The notes under the pieces: model-generated
What the model was told of the DNA's origin: nothing
Database searches by the model: none
The model's input: only the letters and a program-made list of their open reading frames with translations
Shown: piece after piece, positions 8,061-16,655 of the stretch
Numbering within the stretch: position 1 is the stretch's first letter
Layout: each line of letters starts with the position of its first letter
Origin: Sandaracinaceae bacterium
GTDB lineage: Bacteria; Myxococcota_A; Polyangia; Polyangiales; JADJQN01
Direction of reading: 5' to 3'
Length of the DNA: 64,000 nucleotides
Assembly (NCBI GenBank): GCA_016712745.1
Contig: JADJQN010000001.1
Coordinates: 1,426,001-1,490,000 of the forward strand
Translations under genes and position numbers: made by a program

Positions 8061-9914
8061 ATGAAACGCCTCTCGATCTCCGCGTTGTTATTGGCTCTAG
8101 CGCTGACCTACGCGCCTGCGCGGGCGCAGGATTTCGTCGATCAAGATTCGACGACGCCTCGCACAGGCGATGAGCCGACCGCACCCGTGGAGACGCCCGC
8201 CGGCGATTCAGCAGCGACGGAAGGCGCTGCGAACGCCGAGGCCGTGCCAGCGGCACAAGACCCAGCGGCAGCAGGTGCCAGTGGCCCGACCGTTGACACC
8301 GCTGACGCCGCGCGCGAACCCGAGGCGCCGCCATCGAGCGGCATTGACGCGGAGATTCTCGGCGGGCGGATGCCACTTCGCTTTCAGATGACTGGATGGT
8401 TTCGCAGCCGAATCGTCTCGGGCAATGGTTTTCCGACCGAGAATTTCTCGAGCGCGCGAGCACCCGACCCGTCCATCAATCCTTCGTTTGCGTACATGCG
8501 TGGCCACATTGAGCCGAGCATTACGTACGGCTCAGTGCGCGAGATGCCCGTCGTTGCGCTACGCACCCAGTTTGATCTTCTGAACAACGTAGTCTTCGGT
8601 GACAACGCGCGCCTCTCAGGTACGCCGCTCTTTACGGAGCAACCGAGCGGCACCGACATCAACGGCATCGATGTTCCGCCGATCCAACTACGCCGCGCCT
8701 GGCTCGAAGTGAATATCCCCATCGGCCAGATCCGCGTCGGTCGCATGGGCGCCTACGGCGGCTTGGGCATTCTCTTCAACGACGGCAACGGCTTTCGCAA
8801 TGATTGGGGTGATGCGAACACGGCCGCTGCGTTCGACCGCGTTCTTTTCGCGACGCAGCCTCTGACGATCATTCGCGCGCTCGCAACCGGAGACACGCGC
8901 CCCACTCCCCTCATCTTGGCGGTCACGCACGATTGGCTCGTCGAGGATCCGCTTGGACTTGGCGCGCAGCCAAATCCAACACGCAGTACATTCCCGTTCG
9001 CGACACTGGGCAACGGCGCCGACGACGTCGAAGAGACGATCCTCTACTTGCAGTGGCTGCAGAAGGACATCAATCCGTTGCGCAGCACCGACATCCTCGA
9101 TATCGGCATGCTCAATATCTATCGAACCCAGCAGCAAACTGAAACCAATGTTTACGTGGGCGACCTCTTCTGGAAGATTCGTTACGCATTCCTGGGCAAT
9201 CGCGCTCCGTCGCTATTCTTCAACGGTGAAGTCACAACGATTCTTGGAAGCTCACGGGGCCTGCCGCTGGGGCCCGGACAGTTTCTCGACGCCGAAGGTC
9301 GCACTCCGAACGTGACTACCTCGGCAGTCTGGGGCGGCGTTGTGCAGCTTGGCGCCGCAGCGGCGAACTGGATCGGCACGCTCGAAGCGGGCTACGCGCG
9401 CGGCGACCACAATATCTTCTCATCCACGACGGACTATCGTCTCGATCAGCGTGTGCTTAACCCCGACTACCACGTCGGCTTAATCATGTATCAAGTCGCC
9501 CTCGCAGGGCGTACCGCGAACGCCTACGCGGCGCAGCTGGGCGGGCTTCAGTCCCGCGGCGGGGTGTGGAACTCGAAGTACTTCTTCCCGCAGTTCCGTT
9601 ACACGGTTGTGCCTGGCCTCGATTTGCATGGCGCCTTCTTGCTCGCATGGGCTGACCAGCTCAACGAGGCATTTCCCAGCACTGTGGCGGCACGCGAAGC
9701 CGCCGGCTCGACACGCATGTCCTGCAAAGTATTCGAAGGCGATTGCTTTCTCGGATGGGAAGCTGACCTCGCCGTCAAGGTTTCCTGGGGCGAGAACGAC
9801 GTCATGCGCTGGAGCACGGAGTTCGGCATGATGAACGCCGGTGGCGCGCTCGCTCTTGAGCTGCAGCAGAGCTTTATCTGGACGCTGCAGAGCCGTATCG
9901 CAATGGTTTTCTAA
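8061..9914 (+). CDS. Outer-membrane beta-barrel (porin-like) protein
   Basis: A 617-residue protein with a cleavable signal peptide (MKRLSISALLLALALTYAPARAQ), then a low-complexity Pro/Ala/Thr/Glu-rich stretch to about residue 95. The rest consists of amphipathic strands with alternating aromatic residues (for example FQMTGWFRSRIVSG, LRRAWLEVNIPIGQIRVGRMG). It ends in a terminal aromatic residue (SRIAMVF), typical of proteins inserted by the BAM machinery. This architecture fits alginate/phosphate-porin-like barrels, but I cannot name the family. It is probably cotranscribed with the lipoprotein gene 10 bp upstream and possibly with the beta-helix lipoprotein gene downstream. Confidence 0.78.
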   Translation: MKRLSISALLLALALTYAPARAQDFVDQDSTTPRTGDEPTAPVETPAGDSAATEGAANAEAVPAAQDPAAAGASGPTVDTADAAREPEAPPSSGIDAEILGGRMPLRFQMTGWFRSRIVSGNGFPTENFSSARAPDPSINPSFAYMRGHIEPSITYGSVREMPVVALRTQFDLLNNVVFGDNARLSGTPLFTEQPSGTDINGIDVPPIQLRRAWLEVNIPIGQIRVGRMGAYGGLGILFNDGNGFRNDWGDANTAAAFDRVLFATQPLTIIRALATGDTRPTPLILAVTHDWLVEDPLGLGAQPNPTRSTFPFATLGNGADDVEETILYLQWLQKDINPLRSTDILDIGMLNIYRTQQQTETNVYVGDLFWKIRYAFLGNRAPSLFFNGEVTTILGSSRGLPLGPGQFLDAEGRTPNVTTSAVWGGVVQLGAAAANWIGTLEAGYARGDHNIFSSTTDYRLDQRVLNPDYHVGLIMYQVALAGRTANAYAAQLGGLQSRGGVWNSKYFFPQFRYTVVPGLDLHGAFLLAWADQLNEAFPSTVAAREAAGSTRMSCKVFEGDCFLGWEADLAVKVSWGENDVMRWSTEFGMMNAGGALALELQQSFIWTLQSRIAMVF

Positions 9915-9951
9915 GTCGCGACAACTACAGCCCGCGCACCAAGGGGACCGA

Positions 9952-11526
9952 ATGCGAAATCGTGCCGACATGTTCACCGTCATGCTCGCGCTTCTTTTGT
10001 CGGCGTGCACTGCGTCACTTGGTAGCGCGGATAGCGATGGCGGGAACCACGCGGACGCGGGCATAGCTGACGCCGCAATGCTCGGCGACGCGCACTCCGA
10101 CGGGACGATGAACGACGGTGGCGGAACGCCGGCCAGCGATGCATCGCCCGGCACCGACGCAGGCGCGGGAAGCGATTCTGGCGTGGGGGCGGATGGAGGC
10201 GGCACGATCCTGCCGACGTGCACAGCGAACGTAGTGAGCAGCGGAGCCGTGGGCGACGGACTAACTGACGACACAGCAGCGATTGTGACGGCGCTCGATT
10301 CCGCAGGTGCAGCGGGCGTTGTTTGCTTTCCGGCGGGCACATATCGCATCACGGGTGGCCCCCTTCGCATCCCAAGCGGTGTGTCACTGCGTGGCGACGG
10401 TATGGACGCATCGTGGATCAAAGGGCGCGTCGATTTCGGCAGCGACCAGCTCTACATCGATCTCAAGATCGGAGACGCAGGTGACTGCGCGCTTCACAAT
10501 CAAGATGGCGCCAACAACGTTCGCTTTGAGCGATGCCGTTTCCACGGCGGCGGAGGCTACGACGGCGAGCATGCCATCGGTGAGGGCTTGCAAGGTCCCG
10601 TGATCACCATCGGCGACGACGGGGACGCCACGAATATCGTCTTCTACGACAGCATCGTAGAACGCAACCTCGGCACGGAAATCCCAGAAATGTGGCCGGC
10701 AATCACCAACGGCTGCAACAACATCTCCATCACCGACCGGTGGTCAGGACCCCATGTTGCCCACGTGACTTTCGAACGGTGCGTGGTGGGAGCGTTCAAC
10801 GGCGTTGCGACCGGAGCCCCGCGCGCTGGCCTCGAAGCGTGGTGCGATTCTTCGTCCGGCTCGCCCGACCATTGCTGGGAAGACATCAACATTCTCGACA
10901 GCACGTTCGAAGGCGCGGATATGTTCACGATCGATTTCTCAACGACGCCAACCCTGGGGGGCCCAGTTCGTGTCGAGCGGACCGTCATTCGAGGCGCTGG
11001 GAACATGGCAATCCCGCAGGTGTACAACTATGACCTGTGTCTTGAGTGCCCTGCTCAATTCTCGATACGCGACAACACGTTCTACCGGTCGCGCATGGAA
11101 GCGATCAACATGGTCACAGGAAGTGACGACAACAGCTGCGACGGGAAAGACCTCAGCGGCTCGGTCATCAGCGGCAACCAATTTCTCCTCGACGAAGACA
11201 ACGGAATCGAGTCATGGGACTGGGACGTGTTCTCGTTCTTCGGAAACAACTTTGAGTTCAGCAACAACACCATCCGGGTGAACCAAGGGCCGGTCGTCGG
11301 CGGGCAAGTCGTAGGCGTCTGGAACGCGAGTGGGGTCAGCTTCCACGGCAACACGATCGAGGACTTTCGCACGGGTCTGAGTACGCTGATGGTACGAGCG
11401 GGCGCAGACTCGAGCCACAACTCCTTTACCGGCAACACGTTCATCACGAATAGTGGATCGGCACCGATGTGGAGCGATAGCGGCAGCGCAAATAGTTGGA
11501 TGGACAACACGCTCATTACGCGCTGA
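9952..11526 (+). CDS. Beta-helix (pectate-lyase-fold) lipoprotein
   Basis: A 524-residue lipoprotein. The signal MFTVMLALLLSACTAS gives a lipidated Cys near residue 20, followed by a long Gly/Ala/Asp spacer to about residue 85. Next comes GAVGDGLTDDTAAIVTAL with CFPAGTYRI, the hallmark start of glycoside-hydrolase-28-related / pectate-lyase-3 right-handed beta-helix domains. Repeated short Asn/Gly-rich rungs follow (NNVRFERCRFHG, HVTFERCVVG, SVISGNQFLLD). It probably sits on the outer membrane and binds or cleaves polysaccharide; catalytic residues cannot be assigned. The upstream frame extension overlaps the barrel gene in another frame, so ATG 9952 is used. Confidence 0.85.
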   Translation: MRNRADMFTVMLALLLSACTASLGSADSDGGNHADAGIADAAMLGDAHSDGTMNDGGGTPASDASPGTDAGAGSDSGVGADGGGTILPTCTANVVSSGAVGDGLTDDTAAIVTALDSAGAAGVVCFPAGTYRITGGPLRIPSGVSLRGDGMDASWIKGRVDFGSDQLYIDLKIGDAGDCALHNQDGANNVRFERCRFHGGGGYDGEHAIGEGLQGPVITIGDDGDATNIVFYDSIVERNLGTEIPEMWPAITNGCNNISITDRWSGPHVAHVTFERCVVGAFNGVATGAPRAGLEAWCDSSSGSPDHCWEDINILDSTFEGADMFTIDFSTTPTLGGPVRVERTVIRGAGNMAIPQVYNYDLCLECPAQFSIRDNTFYRSRMEAINMVTGSDDNSCDGKDLSGSVISGNQFLLDEDNGIESWDWDVFSFFGNNFEFSNNTIRVNQGPVVGGQVVGVWNASGVSFHGNTIEDFRTGLSTLMVRAGADSSHNSFTGNTFITNSGSAPMWSDSGSANSWMDNTLITR

Positions 11527-11564
11527 CGTCCGACGGGGCGATGGCGTTCGCAACAGGGCAAGAC

Positions 11565-11585
11565 GAGAACAGTCTAATTGTTCTC
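11565..11585. terminator. Hairpin between convergent genes
   Basis: A 7-bp perfect inverted repeat (GAGAACA / TGTTCTC) with a 7-base loop lies in the 120-bp gap between the beta-helix lipoprotein gene and the convergent PhyH gene. There is no clear T-run on either side, so a terminator role is only suggested by position. Confidence 0.3.
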
Positions 11586-11646
11586 TACGTCGGGCGGATG
11601 CTGGAGCTTTCGCCCCGGTAGAAGCGGCCCAAGAAGGCCAGGCTCC

Positions 11647-12537
11647 CTACCCGTGCCCCGCCAACTTGCGCAGCTTCAAATAGAGCGGCGCTGAGCTGTT
11701 CTCGTTCTTCTCTTTGAGCGGGCCGTCCATCAGCGGCAAGTACATGACTCGGCGGGTGCTGGCGTCGCCAGTGAGGGTGGCTTGCGCGACGCGATGCCAG
11801 ATTCGGCCGTCGTGAATCGTCAGGTCGCCCGCTTCGGCTTCGATGGCGTACTCGTCTTCGTCGGGCTCATTGTCGAGGAAGTGCATCTTGTGCGTAAGCA
11901 AGCCAGCGATGGGCTGCTTATGTGTGAATGGAAGAAGGCGAACGCCGCCCTTGGTCACCGGCGAATCGTCGAAGTAGAAACCGACGTTTAGATACTTGCG
12001 CGGCTTCTCGAAATAGAAAATGTCGCGAAGGCTGTCGGTGTGCCAGCCAAGCTTCTTGTAGCTCGACCCCTCTTCGTGGCGGAAGTGGTTAACCACAAGG
12101 CCGTCGCGCTCGCGCTCACCGATGCGGTAGCCGGGGCCCGCAATTTCCAGAATCGACTTGAATAGTGGGTCGCGGATGAACTCCGCCAGCTTCGGGCTGA
12201 ATAGCGATGAGAAAACCATTCGCTGAACGAAACGGGTGCCATCCTTCTTCGTACCGATGATGAGCGGCACGCCGTTGATTTGCGTGCGCCCCTCCGAGAT
12301 TATCTGACGGTCGACCGCTTCGATCTCCTCGATAAGCTCACGCACTTTGGCTTTCGTCGCAAACGCCTTGAAACGAATAAAGCCGTACGTGTCGAGGAAC
12401 TCGATCTGCTCTTTGGTCAAGCGCTCGTCGAGGTGGAAGCTCGGCATTTGGATGACACGGTTTGCGCGCGGAAGTAGTCTCGCGCGTTCGGCGTCCGTTG
12501 GCGTTGCGCTCGGGCCTGTCATTTCGATCGTGGTCAT
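11647..12537 (-). CDS. Phytanoyl-CoA dioxygenase (PhyH) family oxygenase
   Basis: A 296-residue Fe(II)/2-oxoglutarate oxygenase of the PhyH superfamily. It opens with the usual LTKEQIEFLDTYGFIRFKAF. The HxD part of the iron triad appears as GWHTDS (about residues 165-169), and the distal His as IHDGRIWHRVAQ (about residue 247). Arg in TRRVMYLPL is a candidate 2-oxoglutarate carboxylate ligand. The family hydroxylates varied small molecules and lipids, and the substrate here cannot be read from the sequence. The gene is last in a minus-strand series, 106 bp after the CDF transporter gene, so cotranscription is uncertain. Confidence 0.9.
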   Translation of the reverse strand: MTTIEMTGPSATPTDAERARLLPRANRVIQMPSFHLDERLTKEQIEFLDTYGFIRFKAFATKAKVRELIEEIEAVDRQIISEGRTQINGVPLIIGTKKDGTRFVQRMVFSSLFSPKLAEFIRDPLFKSILEIAGPGYRIGERERDGLVVNHFRHEEGSSYKKLGWHTDSLRDIFYFEKPRKYLNVGFYFDDSPVTKGGVRLLPFTHKQPIAGLLTHKMHFLDNEPDEDEYAIEAEAGDLTIHDGRIWHRVAQATLTGDASTRRVMYLPLMDGPLKEKNENSSAPLYLKLRKLAGHG

Positions 12538-12643
12538 GCCTGTCTCCTCGTCCCAAACGTCGATACTGTGTTCGGTCGGAGACCTAAGATAGCACGCTTT
12601 CGCGCCCTAAATGCCGCTGGGCGTAGCCAACAATGCCCAAGCC

Positions 12644-13624
12644 TCAGAGTTTCGATGCAGGCGGCAAAACCGACGCATCCGGCCGCGGGTCAGCGTGGCC
12701 ATCGTACTTGGAATCCGGCTCGATGAAGATCTGGCGCATGTGCGGCATTTCCTTGCGAAGTTCGCGCTCGATTTGATCGATGAGGCCTTCGATATGGTCA
12801 ATGTCGAGCGCGCGATCGAAGTCGACCTTCATGGCGACGAGCACGTCGTCCGGTCCGCGATGAACGGAAAGCAACTGCCGCACGCGACGGACTCCGACGA
12901 CGCCCTCCGTGATTACACGGATGCGCAAGCGATCCTCGACCGTGGCGCTTTCACCAATCAGCAGGCTGTGTGTCTTGCGTCCCAAGAAGAACGCGACGAA
13001 GCAGAGCAAGACTCCGATGGCCAAGGACGCAACGCCGTCCCAACCCTTCCATCCCGTCAGGTCGGAAAGGCCGACGCCGCACAAGGCGACCGCCAGGCCA
13101 ACGAGAGCCGCGATGTCCTCCATCAACACGACGGGGATTGTGGGATCCTTGGTCTCCACCAACGCGGCAAAAAAGCGCTTCGTCCCCCGAAACTTGTTGA
13201 ACTCGGCGAGCGCGACACTGCACGAGTAGAGCTCGAAAATAAACGAAAGGCCCAGAACACCATAGTTCCAGAGATTGGAGCCGTGAGCCGTCTCAGGTTC
13301 GTGCAACGTGCGTAGTTTGTGCACGCCTTCGTACGCCGCGAACATGCCGCCGACGCTGAAGAGCATGATGCTGACGATGAAGGGCCAGAAGTAACGTTCG
13401 ATCGTGCGGCCAAACTGGTGCTTTTCGCTCGGGTCGCGTCGTGAAAGTCGCATCCCCACGAGAAGCAAGATCTGATTGCCCGTGTCGGCGACGCTATGCA
13501 CGGCTTCGGCGAGTGTTGCGGCGCTACCTGTAACGAACGCGGCAACGAACTTGCTCAACGCAATAAGCAGGTTGCCGAGCAGAGCGGCTATGACAACGCG
13601 AACTGAGTTTGCTGAACCAGACAT
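12644..13624 (-). CDS. Cation diffusion facilitator (CDF) family transporter
   Basis: CDF proteins export divalent metals such as zinc, iron or manganese in exchange for protons. The 326-residue protein has the TM2 metal-site region LAEAVHSVADTGNQ (HxxxD), further TM helices (FIVSIMLFSVGGMFAAYEG, VLGLSFIFELYSCSVAL), a second metal region VVLMEDIAALVGLAVAL (ExxxxxD type) and a C-terminal cytoplasmic ferredoxin-like domain from about residue 210. The substitution of one TM2 Asp by His places it in the zinc-like or SLC30A9-like branch; the exact metal is not determined. It begins 59 bp after the SurA-like gene on the same strand. Confidence 0.93.
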   Translation of the reverse strand: MSGSANSVRVVIAALLGNLLIALSKFVAAFVTGSAATLAEAVHSVADTGNQILLLVGMRLSRRDPSEKHQFGRTIERYFWPFIVSIMLFSVGGMFAAYEGVHKLRTLHEPETAHGSNLWNYGVLGLSFIFELYSCSVALAEFNKFRGTKRFFAALVETKDPTIPVVLMEDIAALVGLAVALCGVGLSDLTGWKGWDGVASLAIGVLLCFVAFFLGRKTHSLLIGESATVEDRLRIRVITEGVVGVRRVRQLLSVHRGPDDVLVAMKVDFDRALDIDHIEGLIDQIERELRKEMPHMRQIFIEPDSKYDGHADPRPDASVLPPASKL

Positions 13625-13682
13625 AAGGGCCGAAGCGAAATGACCCTATCACGGAATGCGCGCTACGCATTCCAGGAATTTG

Positions 13683-14375
13683 TCACGTATCGAAGTTCGC
13701 AAGCACGCGCATGGTCGTGCGTGCGCGCAGAACTCCGACCCAACGTTCGACGGTGCGCTCGAGCGCCTGCCGCGCGAGCTGGGCGCGAAGTGGTTCGCGA
13801 GCTTGATCGAGGGTCTGCCCCGGGAACGGATTGTCGTGCGACTGAAAGACGCGCTCGACCTCGGCGTCAGAAATCTGCGTGGCGCCCTCCAAGTTGGACG
13901 CCAAAAATGCACTCACCAAAGCGCGACGAAGTGCCATGGCGTCAAGCGCAGCGCGCGACAAACCATACATGCGCGCGAGCTCTGCAAGTGCGTCTGTGCC
14001 ACCGCACGCGCGCTCGAGCCCTTCGCGTTCACGCGCGATGTCGGCCGCGGAGGGCGCGGCCAAACGCACGCGCACGGCTTCGCGCGCGATGAGGACCTCG
14101 CCAATAAGCTCATTCATCGTGGCGCTCAGCAGTGCATTCGGGACAGCGGCATGCAAGGCTTGGTCGAGCGAGGTTTGGTCGGCGAGACGCATCCTCGCGC
14201 GAAACTCGACGTCGCTGCGATAGACGGTGTCGACGCCCGGCCCCGGAGCTGCGCCGCCGATCACCACAGCGATGCCGTCGGCGCGTACCGCAACGCGTTG
14301 CGCGAACGCCGGCGTTGGATTGCTTATCGCAACCGTCGAACAAAGCGCAATGAGACACACATACGCGCGGCGCAT
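13683..14375 (-). CDS. Secreted SurA/peptidyl-prolyl-isomerase N-domain-like protein
   Basis: A 230-residue exported protein with signal peptide MRRAYVCLIALCSTVAISNPTPAFAQ. The mature part has an all-helical pattern like the chaperone N-domain of SurA/PrsA: an early strand VYRSDVEFRARM, LNELIGEVLIAREAVR-type helices, ISDAEVERVFQSHDNPF, and a final LRAQLARQALERTVERWVGVLRAR. I see no parvulin PPIase domain, so it would be a chaperone-only variant. The frame remains open upstream to 14687 but overlaps the UPF0158 gene, and the signal peptide fixes the start at ATG 14375. It follows the UPF0158 stop by 4 bp, so translation is likely coupled. Confidence 0.72.
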   Translation of the reverse strand: MRRAYVCLIALCSTVAISNPTPAFAQRVAVRADGIAVVIGGAAPGPGVDTVYRSDVEFRARMRLADQTSLDQALHAAVPNALLSATMNELIGEVLIAREAVRVRLAAPSAADIAREREGLERACGGTDALAELARMYGLSRAALDAMALRRALVSAFLASNLEGATQISDAEVERVFQSHDNPFPGQTLDQAREPLRAQLARQALERTVERWVGVLRARTTMRVLANFDT

Positions 14376-14379
14376 GCGG

Positions 14380-15150
14380 TCAGGTTTCGATAGGGCCTGA
14401 ATCATCCGGCGTGAGAACTCCATCGCGATCGACGCTGCCTTCCGCTCGGTCGCGAACTCGCGGAGTATGTTTGCGCTCCCGCAGGAACTCGATGAAGGCA
14501 ATCGCTGTTTCGAGCTCACGGGCGGGTAAGGTCTCGATGTACTCACGCAAGCGCCCACGCTGCGCGTCGGCGGTCGCCGCGCGCGGCTTGCGATTTGGTT
14601 TTTCGTCGACCTCGCGTTCAACGACGTCGCGAACCGCATCGACGCTTGGAACCTCCCACTGAGGACGCTCGGTGGCTTCAATGCCATGGGCGTTGAGCCA
14701 AGCCTCCATGCAGGTACGCAAACGCTCCGAGCGGAACGTGAACCAGCGCTCGCGCTCGACCGGGAAATTCATGAGCACGTCTTTGAAGCGACGGAAGGCA
14801 CCTTTGCCGTCGATCGCTTGCATGAGCTTGGAGCGAAACTCGCCCTCCTCGACCGTCTCTATATAGCGTTCCATCCAGCGGTACTGCTCACGCGACGAGA
14901 CGGGATCGACACGCAGATAACCAGCATCGGCAGCGATGCGCGCGTGCATCGTCGGATCGGCAATGCCGTCCACGACGCGAATGACTTCGCCGGTCGAGAG
15001 CTGAAGGTAGCTGTGAACCTCCGGCGCATTGTTCTCGAACGCGTCTTCGAGCGCTTCCCACGCGACCGGCACTGGCTTCAACTCACCTTGTGCTGGTTCC
15101 GGCGCTATCAGCGCTGTTTCGGTTTCGAAGTTCTTTTGGACTTTGCTCAT
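14380..15150 (-). CDS. UPF0158 family protein
   Basis: A 256-residue protein with the UPF0158 signature: VAWEALEDAFENN, then HSYLQLSTGEVIRV, the Arg-rich DPVSSREQYRWMERYIE segment, and GAFRRFKDVL followed by ERERWFTFRSERL. The family has no established biochemical role. After about residue 165 there is a charged extension with a second helical region (RLREYIETLPARELETAIAFI), longer than the usual family length of roughly 150. The start overlaps the glpK stop by 4 bp (ATGA), a strong sign of one operon. Confidence 0.85.
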   Translation of the reverse strand: MSKVQKNFETETALIAPEPAQGELKPVPVAWEALEDAFENNAPEVHSYLQLSTGEVIRVVDGIADPTMHARIAADAGYLRVDPVSSREQYRWMERYIETVEEGEFRSKLMQAIDGKGAFRRFKDVLMNFPVERERWFTFRSERLRTCMEAWLNAHGIEATERPQWEVPSVDAVRDVVEREVDEKPNRKPRAATADAQRGRLREYIETLPARELETAIAFIEFLRERKHTPRVRDRAEGSVDRDGVLTPDDSGPIET

Positions 15151-16643
15151 GAGGATCGTAGCTCGCTTCGTGTTCGTACTACCGCGCGCTGCCAGCGCGC
15201 TAAGTGATGAGAACGCTCACCCTCAGACATCCTCGGAGAGAATGTCCTTTCTACGTGGTGCGCCTTCTTCACGGCGTCAAGATCTTCGAATACCCCAACG
15301 GCCAAACCGGCGAGATAAGCTGCTCCCAACGCTGTCGTTTCGACCGATTTCGGGCGATCGACATGAACGCCCAGAACATCGGCCTGAAACTGCATCAAAA
15401 GCTCGTTCGCGGCCGCGCCGCCATCGACGCGCATACGCGCGAGGGGTTTGCCAGCGTCCGCCGCCATGGCTGTTACCAGGTCGACGATCTGAAAGGCGAT
15501 CCCGTCGAGGGTCGCACGCGCGAGGTGCGCTTTGGTCGTGTCGCGGCTCAGGCCACATATGAGCCCGCGGGCATGCGGGTCCCAATGGGGCGCGCCAAGG
15601 CCCGCCAGCGCAGGCACGAAGACCACGTCGCCCGCTGATTCAACGCTGCGCGCGAGCACTTCGATTTCGCTGGCCGATTTGATGATGCCCAAGCCATCGC
15701 GCAGCCATTGCACCGCAGCGCCCGCGATGAAGGAGCTGCCCTCGAGCGCATAGGTCGTCGTGTTGCCGAGCTTCCACGCGATCGTGGTCAATAGTCCGTT
15801 CTTCGATGCAACGGCTGAGCTGCCGGTATTCATCAAGAGGAACGCGCCAGTTCCATAGGTGCATTTGGCTTCGCCGACCCCGAAGCAGGTTTGGCCGAAA
15901 AGCGCGGCCTGCTGATCTCCCGCGATACCGGCTATCGGCGTGCCGTCAGCGAGGCCCGCGACGCCGCTCGTCTTGGCGTAAATCTCCGACGACGAAGCAA
16001 CCTTCGGAAGCATTCTGAGCGGCACGCGCAAATGCGTCGCAAGTGTCGCGTCCCACTCTTGGCGGTGGATGTCGAAGAGCAAGGTGCGCGACGCGTTGGT
16101 CACGTCCGTCACATGCGCCTGTCCCTGCGAGAGGCGATAGACAAGCCACGAATCGATGGTGCCGAAGAAGAGCTCGCCAGCTTCGGCGCGGGCGCGGGCG
16201 TTCGGCACGTTATCGAGAATCCACGCGACCTTGGTGCCGCTGAAATACGGATCAAGGACCAATCCGGTCTTCGCGCGAAACGCATCCTCGAGGCCAGCGT
16301 TCTTCAGCGCGGCACAGGCATCAGCCGTGCGGCGGTCTTGCCAAACAATCGCGCGATGGATCGCGCGTCCGCTCTTATCCCAAACGACGGTCGTCTCTCG
16401 CTGATTCGTGATGCCGATTCCGGCGCACGCGTTCTTTGAAACACCGGCATCTTTCATGGCCGCAGCGAGCACATCAAGGATGCTCGCCCAGATTTCTTCG
16501 GGCTCGTGTTCGACCCAGCCAGCCTCGGGAAAGTGCTGGGGGAACTCGCGCGTCGCTTTGCCGAGAATGCGCGCATCCTCGCCGACAACGAGAGCTGTCG
16601 AGCCTGTGGTGCCCTGGTCCAGGCTGAGCAGAAACCGCGACAT
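15147..16643 (-). CDS. glpK: Glycerol kinase
   Basis: GlpK phosphorylates glycerol to sn-glycerol 3-phosphate with ATP in the cytoplasm, the entry step of glycerol use. The 498-residue length is normal for the family. The FGGY-kinase phosphate-binding loop LSLDQGTTGSTALV lies at residues 6-19. Other hallmarks are GWVEHEPEEIWAS, GITNQRETTVVWDKSG, ALEGSSFIAGAAVQWLRD, PALAGLGAPHWDPHARG and RVDGGAAANELLMQFQAD. No glpF, glpD or glpR is seen beside it. It lies 12 bp after the SbcC-like gene and overlaps UPF0158 by 4 bp. Confidence 0.97.
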   Translation of the reverse strand: MSRFLLSLDQGTTGSTALVVGEDARILGKATREFPQHFPEAGWVEHEPEEIWASILDVLAAAMKDAGVSKNACAGIGITNQRETTVVWDKSGRAIHRAIVWQDRRTADACAALKNAGLEDAFRAKTGLVLDPYFSGTKVAWILDNVPNARARAEAGELFFGTIDSWLVYRLSQGQAHVTDVTNASRTLLFDIHRQEWDATLATHLRVPLRMLPKVASSSEIYAKTSGVAGLADGTPIAGIAGDQQAALFGQTCFGVGEAKCTYGTGAFLLMNTGSSAVASKNGLLTTIAWKLGNTTTYALEGSSFIAGAAVQWLRDGLGIIKSASEIEVLARSVESAGDVVFVPALAGLGAPHWDPHARGLICGLSRDTTKAHLARATLDGIAFQIVDLVTAMAADAGKPLARMRVDGGAAANELLMQFQADVLGVHVDRPKSVETTALGAAYLAGLAVGVFEDLDAVKKAHHVERTFSPRMSEGERSHHLARWQRAVVRTRSELRSS

Positions 16644-16655
16644 GGAAATAAGAAG